5,956 bases of DNA from Desulfurococcales archaeon (GCA_027016915.1 JALURJ010000057.1:1-5956); one strand, 5' to 3'. Positions 1 to 5,820 are shown, numbered from the stretch's first letter. The notes: generated by a model from the letters alone, not told the origin. Made by a program: numbers and translations.

Positions 1-72
1 CCTCGGAAACCCTACTCGGACGCGTTAAAACGCATACCCCGACACCGTTGCCACCAATGATTCTTAATGGTT
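1..72. other. Left-edge flank, possibly the tail of a plus-strand gene
   Basis: No complete gene is visible here. Plus-strand frame 1 is open from the window edge to a TGA at 58-60 and would encode only 19 residues (PRKPYSDALK..., ending HRCHQ). It could be the C-terminus of a gene lying to the left, convergent with the cysteine-rich protein gene. A T-rich stretch after it (61-74) could serve as an archaeal terminator. A short inverted repeat, GCGTT-AA-AACGC, sits at 22-33. A minus-strand gene starting here is unlikely, because the ATG at 35-33 meets a stop after seven codons. The open frame is too short to establish coding. Confidence 0.25.
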
Positions 73-504
73 TTAAACATTCCGCATAACGTGGGACCCG
101 TAGAGTCTGTAGGCCTCTACAGCGCGAGCATAGAAGAGCCTGAAGAGGCGGAGGGCCTCCTCGCGGCTACCTTCAACTGAGACCTCCTCCACCCTGGGGC
201 AGAAGCCGTCTAGCGCCACTGTGTCCTCCTCCACGTCGTAGATCAGGGGGTAGAGCCTGCACCCCAGGGGGCGATGCCCGTATATGCGGCAACCCCTGGT
301 CTCGGGGTCCAGGAATACGCATCTCCCATCCATGTTGCGTAGCCTCAGGAATCCTCTCCTAACCTCGGCGAATTCCTCCAACCCGTAGCCCAGGCTCCTT
401 ATCCTCTCAACATCCTCAACGGTGAGCACCATCTCAGTGGCCATACAGCACTGGCCGCAGAACCTTCTCTGCCCCACCCTGCAGTCGATCCTCACCACAA
501 CCAT
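73..504 (-). CDS. YkgJ-type cysteine-cluster protein (putative Zn- or Fe-chelating)
   Basis: This small soluble protein has the cysteine pattern of the YkgJ/UPF0153 putative zinc- or iron-chelating family. In the 143-residue form the cysteines are C8, C16, C19, C20, C62, C72, C82 and C102, eight in all. They include the N-terminal FCGQCC cluster and the GRCVFLD...GCRIYGHRPLGCRLYP core typical of the family. The C-terminal third is acidic and probably helical, with no membrane segment. The biochemical role of the family is poorly defined, so no reaction is assigned. I chose the ATG at 504; an in-frame TTG at 543 would add 13 residues that look unlike a conserved N-terminus and would almost reach the divergent helicase start. 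A purine-rich AGGGGG lies just upstream of the ATG but is not a good GGTG site, so the start is uncertain. The stop is TAA at 73-75. Family assignment is fairly sure; function is unknown. Confidence 0.8.
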   Translation of the reverse strand: MVVVRIDCRVGQRRFCGQCCMATEMVLTVEDVERIRSLGYGLEEFAEVRRGFLRLRNMDGRCVFLDPETRGCRIYGHRPLGCRLYPLIYDVEEDTVALDGFCPRVEEVSVEGSREEALRLFRLFYARAVEAYRLYGSHVMRNV

Positions 505-516
505 TCCCCGCCCCCT

Positions 517-526
517 AGAAATTAAG
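517..526 (+). promoter_or_regulatory. Candidate TATA box for the helicase gene
   Basis: The AT-rich string AGAAATTAAG is isolated in a G/C-rich intergenic stretch and is centred about 27 bases before the GTG start at 550. That is the normal TATA-to-start distance for a leaderless archaeal transcript. No Shine-Dalgarno sequence lies directly before 550, which fits leaderless initiation. Its core AAATTAA is nearly symmetrical, but it is too close to the ATG at 504 to act as the usual TATA for the divergent gene. The assignment rests on spacing and composition only. Confidence 0.4.
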
Positions 527-549
527 GGGAGGGTGGGAATCAAAAACCT

Positions 550-2385
550 GTGGAGCAGGTGACGGTGCGGGAGTTCCCCTACCCCCGGCCCAGGCCTGGC
601 CAGATCGCAGCGGCTAGGAGGGTAGCGGATGCCGTGTCCAGGGGAGGCTCGGTTATGCTCCAGGCACCCACAGGCTTCGGGAAGACCGTCGCAGTTCTTT
701 ACGGGGCCGGGTCGGCCGGGACCGGCAGGATACTCTACGTTGTGAGGACGAGGAACGAGCTAGTCCAGCCCTTCAGGGAGGCCGTTAAGCTAGGCTTGAA
801 GCCGGTGTTCCTCTACTCGAAGAAGGCCATGTGCCCACTTGTACGGGGGGAGAAGGGGGTCGGGGTCGAGGATTTCTGGGAGAACTGTAGGAGCCTGAGG
901 GCCAAGAGGCTCTGCCCCTACCATGCAGCCCTCTCAAAGGCCCAGCCCGAGCAACTGGGCAGGACTGTGTGGAGGGCTGCAAACCCCTACCGAGCAGTAG
1001 AGGAGCTCGCAACTTCGGGGCTCTGCCCCTTCTACGCCCTGAAGTCCCTGATACCGCTAGCGAACGTACTGGTCCTAACATATCCCTACGTGTTCAGCGA
1101 CTACATTAGGAGTGCTATCGGGCTGGGAGGGCTGGCGGAGCACGTGCTGATAGTGGATGAAGCCCACAGCCTCATGAGCGTTGCAGACATGGCTGAGCGA
1201 AGGCTCTCCGATAGGAAGCTGAAGGTTGCACTTAGAGAGCTGCTACGATACGCCCCCGAGGCCTCAGCACTCCACGACGCCGTGGCCGAACTCGTAGAGC
1301 TCCTCGGGGAATGCCCCGCGGACAGAAGGTATAGGCACATCGATAAGAGCAGGCTACTCGATATATTGGGGAGCCCCGACACCTGGTTCGACGTCTCCCA
1401 GGAAATCCGGAGCGCTAAGCTCCTAGAGGCTCCGCTGGACAGGTGGGTCAGGGTAAGGGTGCACACGCTTAGCATAGCATACTTCACAGCCCTCCTCCGC
1501 CTCGACGAGTACGAAGCGTTCATCCTTCAGACCCGGGGCGGAAAAGTCTTCGCCGCGAGACCCGTCGACCCTTCAATAGTTGTTAGAGACGTGCTCAACG
1601 AGGCGGGAGCCCTGATCCTCGCCTCTGGAACCCTCCCACCCCCCACCTATTTCACCGACGTCCTCGGCGTGGCGAGGGAACTAGTATACGTTGACGTGGA
1701 GGAGGAGTACGGCCCTGTCTTCCCGCCGGAGAACAGGGTAACCCTTGTGGCCACGTATCTAACCTCCAGGTATGCCGCGAGAAGCCCTGAGATGGCTAGA
1801 AAATATGCTGAACTCATCCTAGACACCTACACCCACGTGCCCAGCGGCATAGTTCTAGCGGTCCACCCAAGCTACGAGTTCATGGACCAGATACTCTTGT
1901 CCTCCAAAACTTGGCCTGAAGGCCAGGTGGTGGAGGAGGAGGGAACCAGGATCAGCGATGTCGAGGAGAGGGCGGAGGAGGCTGAGGGACTCCTCATCCA
2001 CGCCGTAGCTGGCGGCAAGCTGACCGAGGGCGTGGAACTCCTAGACAGGAAAGGTGGAAGCCTGATAAGAGCCGTAGTCATAGTGGGTGTACCCTACCCC
2101 CAGCCGGATGATTACACGAAGAGGCTGGAGGAGAGGCTTGCCGGGAAGGTTGGCCGTGAGAAGGCAAGAGAACACATATTATACGACACGGCTACTGTGA
2201 GGGTACGCCAAGCCCTGGGCAGGGCCATACGTTCGCCCAAGGACCGGGCAGTCTACATACTGGCGGATCACCGCTACATGAACCCCCATCTACGCTCCAG
2301 GCTCAGGCTGAGATACAATAAGGTGGTGAGGACCAGGAGGAACCTGATAGAAACTCTTGAAATACTGGCCAAGGATTTCCTCTAG
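550..2385 (+). CDS. XPD/Rad3-like Fe-S superfamily 2 DNA helicase
   Basis: An ATP-dependent helicase of the XPD/Rad3 (DEAD_2) family; studied archaeal members unwind DNA 5'-3'. At 611 residues it is in the range of archaeal XPDs. Motifs in order: Walker A APTGFGKT at 39-46 (K45); four candidate 4Fe-4S cysteines C95, C113, C122 and C159, spaced C-x17-C-x8-C-x36-C, between Walker A and Walker B as in XPD; DEAH box at 203-206; ASGTL (motif III-like) at 358-362; AGGKLTEGVEL (motif V region) around 487-497; and the motif VI arginine pattern RQALGRAIRSPKDR at 553-566 (Q554, R558, R561). All catalytic motifs are intact. The start is GTG at 550; in-frame GTGs at 559 and 565 are alternatives, the latter preceded by AGGTGA. 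Whether this is the organism's sole XPD or a paralogue cannot be seen here. Archaeal XPD has not been firmly tied to nucleotide-excision repair, so a general DNA-processing role is the safe inference. Confidence 0.93.
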   Translation: MEQVTVREFPYPRPRPGQIAAARRVADAVSRGGSVMLQAPTGFGKTVAVLYGAGSAGTGRILYVVRTRNELVQPFREAVKLGLKPVFLYSKKAMCPLVRGEKGVGVEDFWENCRSLRAKRLCPYHAALSKAQPEQLGRTVWRAANPYRAVEELATSGLCPFYALKSLIPLANVLVLTYPYVFSDYIRSAIGLGGLAEHVLIVDEAHSLMSVADMAERRLSDRKLKVALRELLRYAPEASALHDAVAELVELLGECPADRRYRHIDKSRLLDILGSPDTWFDVSQEIRSAKLLEAPLDRWVRVRVHTLSIAYFTALLRLDEYEAFILQTRGGKVFAARPVDPSIVVRDVLNEAGALILASGTLPPPTYFTDVLGVARELVYVDVEEEYGPVFPPENRVTLVATYLTSRYAARSPEMARKYAELILDTYTHVPSGIVLAVHPSYEFMDQILLSSKTWPEGQVVEEEGTRISDVEERAEEAEGLLIHAVAGGKLTEGVELLDRKGGSLIRAVVIVGVPYPQPDDYTKRLEERLAGKVGREKAREHILYDTATVRVRQALGRAIRSPKDRAVYILADHRYMNPHLRSRLRLRYNKVVRTRRNLIETLEILAKDFL

Positions 2386-2407
2386 GAACTCAACGCCTTG
2401 AGGGAGG

Positions 2408-2418
2408 AAATAAAAGTA
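2408..2418 (+). promoter_or_regulatory. TATA box and BRE-like element of the vapBC operon
   Basis: AAATAAAAGTA lies right after a purine-rich GGGAGG that could serve as a BRE. It is centred about 25 bases upstream of 2437-2439, which would place the transcription start just before the ribosome-binding site and give a leader of roughly ten to twelve bases. This provides vapBC with a promoter independent of the helicase gene, which ends 23 bases earlier. The start site itself is inferred. Confidence 0.55.
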
Positions 2419-2419
2419 T

Positions 2420-2440
2420 CTGTATACACTATGTATACAG
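2420..2440 (+). promoter_or_regulatory. Perfect 9-bp inverted repeat, probable VapB/VapBC operator
   Basis: The arms CTGTATACA (2420-2428) and TGTATACAG (2432-2440) are exact reverse complements around a 3-base centre, CTA. Each arm also contains the self-complementary hexamer GTATAC. The element sits immediately downstream of the TATA box and covers the predicted transcription start, where a bound repressor would block RNA polymerase. Ribbon-helix-helix antitoxins of VapBC modules commonly autorepress by binding inverted repeats in their own promoter, and the first gene of this operon encodes such a protein. The repeat is read directly from the sequence; the binding role is inferred. Confidence 0.65.
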
Positions 2441-2447
2441 GTGATCC
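2439..2447 (+). promoter_or_regulatory. Strong ribosome-binding site that fixes the vapB start
   Basis: AGGTGATCC is complementary over nine bases to the conserved archaeal 16S 3' end (GGATCACCT). The GGTG core ends five bases before the ATG at 2449. This decides the start: the longer in-frame reading from TTG 2398 would place the TATA box and operator inside the coding region. The site's first two bases overlap the right operator arm. Confidence 0.75.
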
Positions 2448-2448
2448 G

Positions 2449-2676
2449 ATGAGCGACGTCATCAGTATAAGAGTACCCAAGTGGGTTAAGCGAAAACTTA
2501 AGGAGTACGGCATTGACGTTGCCCAGCTCGTGAAGAAGGCGATAATGGAGGAGTTGGAACGTCTCGAAGCCGAAGCTCTGGAAAAAGAGCTAGACAGAGT
2601 CTCTCGGAGCCTTGCCGGGATGGTGGATCCCTATGAACTGGCAGAACTCGTGGACGAAGAGCGTAAGTTAAGGTGA
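2449..2676 (+). CDS. vapB: VapB-type antitoxin, ribbon-helix-helix (CopG-like)
   Basis: A 75-residue protein with the shape of a ribbon-helix-helix DNA-binding antitoxin. A short N-terminal beta strand (VISIRVP, residues 4-10) is followed by helix 1 (about 12-20, KWVKRKLKEY) and helix 2 (about 23-36, DVAQLVKKAIMEEL). A long acidic helical tail (37-75) is the part that in VapB proteins wraps the PIN toxin and blocks its active site. The strand would insert into the major groove as a dimer, with S6 and R8 on its exposed face. It precedes the PIN gene by 7 bases, the standard antitoxin-first order. A dedicated promoter, operator and strong ribosome-binding site lie just upstream, consistent with autoregulation. 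The start is the ATG at 2449; the TTG at 2398 would add 17 residues that are really promoter. Family assignment is good; binding specificity is inferred. Confidence 0.85.
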   Translation: MSDVISIRVPKWVKRKLKEYGIDVAQLVKKAIMEELERLEAEALEKELDRVSRSLAGMVDPYELAELVDEERKLR

Positions 2677-2678
2677 TC
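2671..2678 (+). promoter_or_regulatory. Ribosome-binding site of vapC overlapping the vapB stop
   Basis: AGGTGATC matches the archaeal anti-Shine-Dalgarno sequence, and the vapB stop TGA (2674-2676) lies inside it. GGTG ends eight bases before the vapC ATG at 2684. The overlap suggests that ribosomes finishing vapB pass over the vapC initiation site, coupling toxin translation to antitoxin translation. Confidence 0.65.
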
Positions 2679-2683
2679 TTCTA

Positions 2684-3157
2684 ATGTATGTAGTCGATGC
2701 TAGCGTCTATGTTCCACTAATGGTCTTGCTGGGCGGAAAGATGAGGCGTCTGATGGCCCGGAGCAAGTTCCATATATTGGATCTAACCATTTACGAGGCG
2801 TGCAATGCTTTCTGGAAAGAATACTCCAAGCTTGGAAGGATAAACCGTGAACTGGCAGTAAAGTCTTGCAGCCTTGCAGCAAAGCTGGCGAAGTACGCCG
2901 TGGTGCACAGTGTTGGCGAGCTGGACATGGAACGAGTAGCAAGGATCGCCGCCGAGACAGGTATTCCCGTCTACGATGCAGCTTATATAGAGCTTGCAAA
3001 TATGCTTGGAAAACCTCTGGCGAGCCATGATAAAGATATACTGGAAAATGCTCCTAGATACAGCATAGACACCCTTGACCTAGATATGTTCTTGAAAGTG
3101 GTTGAGGAATTGAGTGGAAGTAAGGATAAAAACAAAGTATTTGGCGGGGAAGGCTAA
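2684..3157 (+). CDS. vapC: VapC-type PIN-domain ribonuclease toxin
   Basis: A 157-residue PIN-domain protein, the toxin partner of the upstream antitoxin. PIN toxins are Mg2+/Mn2+-dependent endoribonucleases; characterised VapCs cut tRNA or rRNA. The acidic metal-binding residues are present: D5 in the opening strand MYVVDASVYVPL, E38 in LTIYEACNAFW, D98 in IPVYDAAYIELA, and D116 (with D118 nearby) in LASHDKDIL. The fold appears complete, so the enzyme is probably active. The last 15 residues (GSKDKNKVFGGEG end) form a charged tail beyond the domain. Start is ATG 2684, 7 bases after vapB. The stop TAA (3155-3157) overlaps the stop of the convergent isocitrate dehydrogenase gene. A hand count over 2701-3157 gives about 47% GC, against roughly 50-70% in sampled lines of the helicase gene, consistent with acquisition by transfer. 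The RNA target cannot be deduced. Confidence 0.88.
   Translation: MYVVDASVYVPLMVLLGGKMRRLMARSKFHILDLTIYEACNAFWKEYSKLGRINRELAVKSCSLAAKLAKYAVVHSVGELDMERVARIAAETGIPVYDAAYIELANMLGKPLASHDKDILENAPRYSIDTLDLDMFLKVVEELSGSKDKNKVFGGEG
3125..3139 (-). terminator. Candidate T-tract terminator of isocitrate dehydrogenase
   Basis: Read on the minus strand this is ACTTTGTTTTTATCC, starting about 15 bases after the isocitrate dehydrogenase stop. Archaeal termination often needs only an oligo-T tract without a hairpin. It lies inside the 3' end of vapC, where it would be read as lysine codons on the other strand, so coding constraint is an alternative explanation. Confidence 0.35.
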
Positions 3158-4422
3158 CCGGCAAGCTCCTCTATTATCTTGAGGAGTTCCTCAGTGTACT
3201 CACTGGTCTTGAGGGGCTTGACTCCCTCCATGTGCCTGGCCAGGTCCTGGGTGACCTTGTTCCTCTTGATCGCCTCGCGAACAGCGTTTCTGACGAGCTG
3301 GGCTGCCTCGCTCCACCCCATGTAGTCGAGGAGCAGGGCTCCGCTGAGTATCTCTGCTGTGGGGTTGGCCAGGTCCTTACCGGCATACTTGGGGGCCGTG
3401 CCGTGGACAGGCTCTGCTACGGCCATGTAGTCTCCGGCGTTCATCCCTGCAGCCATCCCTATGCCGCCTACGAGGGCGTTGGCCTCGTCGCTGATGTAGT
3501 CTCCGTTTACGTTGGGCGCCACTATTATGTCGTAGTCCCAAGGCCTAGTGATGATCTGTTGGAGCATGTTGTCGGCTATCCTGTCGTTTACCAGGATCTT
3601 GCCTTCAGGCATCTTGCCTCCGTACTTGGAGTAGAGTTCGTCCTCAGTCACGATGTAGTCCCTGAATTCGTTGATCGCCACCTCGTAGGCCCACTCCCTG
3701 AAGGCGCCCTCAGTGTACTTCATTATGTTGCCCTTGTGCATTATGGTGACAACTTTGCGGTTGAACTTGATGGCCCACTGGAGAGCCTTCCTCATGAGCC
3801 GCTGGGTGCCGAACCTGCTGATGGGCTTTATCCCTATCCCCGCGTCCTCCCTGAGCTCTATGCCGAACTCCTTCTTCAGGAACTCGCGGATCTTCCTGGC
3901 CTCCTCGCTCCCGGCGGGCCACTCTATGCCGGCGTAGAGGTCCTCGGTGTTCTCTCTGAATATGATGAAGTTGTCGTGCTCAGCATACTTGTGGGGTGCG
4001 GGCTGGCCGAAGTAGTAGGTTGGCCTTATGTTGGCGTAGAGCTCCAAAGCCTTTCTTATAGCTACGTTGAGGCTCCTATAGCCGGTGCCAACGGGGGTTG
4101 TTAGGGGGCCTTTTATGGCGATCAGCGTGTACTTTATACCCTCAAGCGTGTCCTGGGGGAGGAGCTCGCCGTAGATCTTCGTAGCTTTCTCACCGGCGTA
4201 GAGTTCCCACCACACAATCTTCCGCTTACCCTTGTAGGCGGCTTCCACCGCCTTGTCCAGAACCTTCCTGGCGGAGGCCATTATCTCGGGCCCTATGCCG
4301 TCGCCCTCAATGAAGGCTATTATCGGGTTGTCGGGCACCACGAGCTTCCCGTCCTTGACCGTTATCCTTTCACCCTCCTCGGGTGGCTTGACTTTCTTGA
4401 ACCTGAACTCGTATCCATCCAT
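3154..4422 (-). CDS. icd: NADP-dependent isocitrate dehydrogenase
   Basis: Oxidises isocitrate to 2-oxoglutarate and CO2 with reduction of NADP+, a cytosolic TCA-cycle step. Residue numbers count from the ATG at 4422 (422 residues). Substrate residues matching the E. coli enzyme are S117, N119, R123, R133 (RSLNVAIRKALELYANIRP), R156 and Y163 (FRENTEDLYAG), K230 (MHKGN), and the metal-binding aspartates D280, D308 and D312 (VNDRIADN, NGDYISD). The cofactor loop HGTAPKYAG keeps the Lys-Tyr pair (K345, Y346), and R396 is also kept; NAD-specific relatives replace the Lys-Tyr pair, so NADP is expected. It closely resembles the Aeropyrum pernix enzyme from memory. I prefer ATG 4422 over the in-frame TTG 4431 because GAGG abuts the TTG directly but is well placed for the ATG. 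It has its own TATA box upstream. The stop TAG overlaps the stop of vapC by two bases (genes overlap by 4). Confidence 0.96.
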   Translation of the reverse strand: MDGYEFRFKKVKPPEEGERITVKDGKLVVPDNPIIAFIEGDGIGPEIMASARKVLDKAVEAAYKGKRKIVWWELYAGEKATKIYGELLPQDTLEGIKYTLIAIKGPLTTPVGTGYRSLNVAIRKALELYANIRPTYYFGQPAPHKYAEHDNFIIFRENTEDLYAGIEWPAGSEEARKIREFLKKEFGIELREDAGIGIKPISRFGTQRLMRKALQWAIKFNRKVVTIMHKGNIMKYTEGAFREWAYEVAINEFRDYIVTEDELYSKYGGKMPEGKILVNDRIADNMLQQIITRPWDYDIIVAPNVNGDYISDEANALVGGIGMAAGMNAGDYMAVAEPVHGTAPKYAGKDLANPTAEILSGALLLDYMGWSEAAQLVRNAVREAIKRNKVTQDLARHMEGVKPLKTSEYTEELLKIIEELAG

Positions 4423-4462
4423 TGCTTCCAACCTCTATCCTACCTGCACCATGCAAACCTGG

Positions 4463-4470
4463 AATTATAT
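4463..4470 (-). promoter_or_regulatory. TATA box of isocitrate dehydrogenase
   Basis: On the minus strand the string reads ATATAATT, the most TATA-like sequence in the 105-base gap upstream of the gene. Counting about 25 bases from its centre puts transcription start near 4441, giving a leader of about 18 bases that holds the GAGGT ribosome-binding site before ATG 4422. It lies downstream of the acyl-CoA dehydrogenase terminator, so the two genes are probably separate transcription units. Confidence 0.55.
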
Positions 4471-4486
4471 CCTTAACGATCTTGGG

Positions 4487-4523
4487 AAATAAACTAAAGA
4501 AAAACCTGTGGAGCCTGGGCTCC
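4487..4523 (-). terminator. Hairpin plus T-tract terminator of the acyl-CoA dehydrogenase
   Basis: On the minus strand, five bases past the stop codon, GGAGC and GCTCC (4523-4519 and 4514-4510) form a 5-bp GC-rich stem around a 4-base loop. Four bases later begins the T-rich run TTTTTCTTTAGTTTATTT (4504-4487). Either the T-tract alone or the pair would end transcription in an archaeon. It sits just upstream of the icd TATA box and insulates the two genes. Confidence 0.6.
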
Positions 4524-4527
4524 GGGG

Positions 4528-5757
4528 CTACCCCTTCACGTACTCCTTACCCAGAAGCTCTCTGGCCACTATGTATCTCATTATGTTCTGCGCCCCCTCA
4601 GCACCGGCGAGGTACGAGATCACGCCGAGGAGCCCGCGGAACACGTCGATCTCCTTCGTATAGGCTAGGGCTCCGAAAGTCTTCATGGCAGTCTCGTAGG
4701 TCTTGAAGGCAGCCTCGACTGCTGCTATCTTGGCCGAGGCTGAAGCCATTCCCAGGTCCCTGGGCTTGTACGCCGGGTCCTTCTCAACATAGATCTTGTC
4801 CGCCAGCCACGCCGCCTTGTACACCAGCATCCTGGCAGACTCTATGGCCACGTGGGCCTCGGCGAGGGGGAAACTTACGCCCTGGAACGACGCTATTGGG
4901 CGGTCTCCAAACATCCTCCTCTGCCTAGCCCACTCGACGGCCTGCTCCAAAGCCCATCTGGCGGAGCCTATGCTGGCGGCCGATACTAGTATTCTGGCAA
5001 GGTTGAATCCCTCCATGGCGACGTAGAAGCCGCGGCCCTCCGCGCCGATCAGGTATTTTGGATCCAGCTCCACACCGTTGAATGTTAGTGTCCCTGTGGA
5101 GATCCCGTGCCTCCCGATGGTTGGAAGAATACTGTACTCCAGCCCCCCGGGCTTCTCTCCACCCCTATTACCTATGAAGGCGAAGGCGGAGAGCCCCCTG
5201 TGCCTCTCCTCGAGGGTGCCAGTCCTGGCTATGAGGAACCATCCGCCCAGCTCCACCTGCTCCATGACCTCTCGGACACCGCTGATGAACGTCTTCTCCC
5301 CGTAGATCCTGTACTTCCCGCCGACTTTCTCGGCCCTGGTCCTGAGGCCAGCAACATCGCTTCCGCCCTGAGGCTCCGTGGACGCTATCCCGAAAAAGCC
5401 CTGGCCCTTAGCCACCATGGGCAGTATCTCCTGCTTGGCCTCCTCGGTGCCGTAGAGGTAGAGGACATAGGGCCATGCATTGTTTAGGAGAGTGTAGACG
5501 GCTGTTGCAAGCGCTGGGTCGGCGTAGCCTATCTCCTCCAGCGCTATTGCTGCAAGTGTGAAGCTACCGCTCTGGCCACCATATTCTTCGGGCACCGCTA
5601 TGGCGTAGAGACCCTGCTCGCCCAGGCCTTTTATGATTTCACCAGGTATACGGTGTTCCTCGTCAGCCCTCCTCCAAACCTTGCCGAGGGTTTCGGCGAG
5701 ATACTCTCTGACGGCGTCGCGGAACAGCTTCTCATCGGGGGTGAGGGAGAAGTCCAT
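4528..5757 (-). CDS. Acyl-CoA dehydrogenase (FAD-dependent)
   Basis: A cytosolic flavoenzyme that introduces a 2,3-double bond into an acyl-CoA, the first step of beta-oxidation-like pathways, passing electrons to an acceptor such as ETF. The 409-residue length suits the family. The N-terminal helical domain (about 1-115) begins with the typical MDFSLTPDEKLFRDAVREYL. The middle beta domain has the flavin/substrate signature FGIASTEPQGGSDVAGLRT (122-140) followed by GEKTFISG (153-160). The C-terminal helical domain holds ARQRRMFGDRPIASFQ (277-292). Aligning AEGAQNIMRYIVAREL with the EGTSQIQR...ARE segment of medium-chain enzymes places E387 at the position of the catalytic base. All key elements are intact. 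Chain length or branched/glutaryl specificity cannot be read. Start ATG 5757 has GGTG (5768-5765) seven bases upstream. The promoter region carries inverted repeats that may be regulatory. No ETF, thiolase or CoA ligase lies in the window. Confidence 0.95.
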   Translation of the reverse strand: MDFSLTPDEKLFRDAVREYLAETLGKVWRRADEEHRIPGEIIKGLGEQGLYAIAVPEEYGGQSGSFTLAAIALEEIGYADPALATAVYTLLNNAWPYVLYLYGTEEAKQEILPMVAKGQGFFGIASTEPQGGSDVAGLRTRAEKVGGKYRIYGEKTFISGVREVMEQVELGGWFLIARTGTLEERHRGLSAFAFIGNRGGEKPGGLEYSILPTIGRHGISTGTLTFNGVELDPKYLIGAEGRGFYVAMEGFNLARILVSAASIGSARWALEQAVEWARQRRMFGDRPIASFQGVSFPLAEAHVAIESARMLVYKAAWLADKIYVEKDPAYKPRDLGMASASAKIAAVEAAFKTYETAMKTFGALAYTKEIDVFRGLLGVISYLAGAEGAQNIMRYIVARELLGKEYVKG

Positions 5758-5769
5758 CTAGCTGCACCA

Positions 5770-5810
5770 ATCAGGTATTGCCCATGACATGGTAATAATC
5801 GTTACCTGAT
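5770..5810. promoter_or_regulatory. Inverted-repeat cluster in the divergent promoter region
   Basis: ATCAGGTA (5770-5777) and TACCTGAT (5803-5810) are perfect reverse complements with centres 33 bases apart, about three helical turns. Between them lie a second palindrome, CCATG-A-CATGG (5782-5792), and a third pair, GGTAA (5791-5795) with TTACC (5802-5806). The outer arms flank the candidate acyl-CoA dehydrogenase TATA and its predicted start. This layout suggests an operator for a dimeric or tetrameric regulator. TetR-family FadR-like control of acyl-CoA metabolism genes is known in Sulfolobus, but its motif is not established here. Confidence 0.45.
5793..5799 (-). promoter_or_regulatory. 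Candidate TATA box of the acyl-CoA dehydrogenase
   Basis: The minus-strand string ATTATTA is the only AT-rich octamer-like element upstream of the gene. Its centre is about 26 bases from 5770, which would give a 13-base leader carrying the GGTG ribosome-binding site before ATG 5757. It falls between the outer arms of the inverted-repeat cluster. Support is spacing and composition only. Confidence 0.4.
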
Positions 5811-5820
5811 GGGCGCGCAT

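Noticed and set aside
785..1523. Minus-strand open frames inside the helicase gene
   Set aside because: The products are Ser/Arg/Pro-rich and motif-free, and they lie opposite the helicase gene with all its catalytic motifs intact.
2389..2402. Small hairpin CTCAA-CGCC-TTGAG just after the helicase stop, as a possible terminator
   Set aside because: The stem is only 5 bp and is followed by purine-rich sequence rather than a T-tract, so termination there is not supported.
3548..3554. GTGATGA resembling the C box of an archaeal C/D guide RNA
   Set aside because: No properly spaced CTGA D box or second box pair follows, and it lies inside the icd coding sequence.
3232..4104. Long 290-codon open frame on the plus strand antisense to icd
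   Set aside because: It lies wholly opposite a strongly conserved enzyme gene. Its product shows no recognisable motif, and long antisense frames are common in GC-rich genes with this codon bias.
4422..4706. Plus-strand open frame across the gap between icd and the acyl-CoA dehydrogenase
   Set aside because: It runs through the icd promoter and the acyl-CoA dehydrogenase terminator and then antisense into that gene. The product is low-complexity and Arg/Ser/Pro-rich, typical of a shadow frame.
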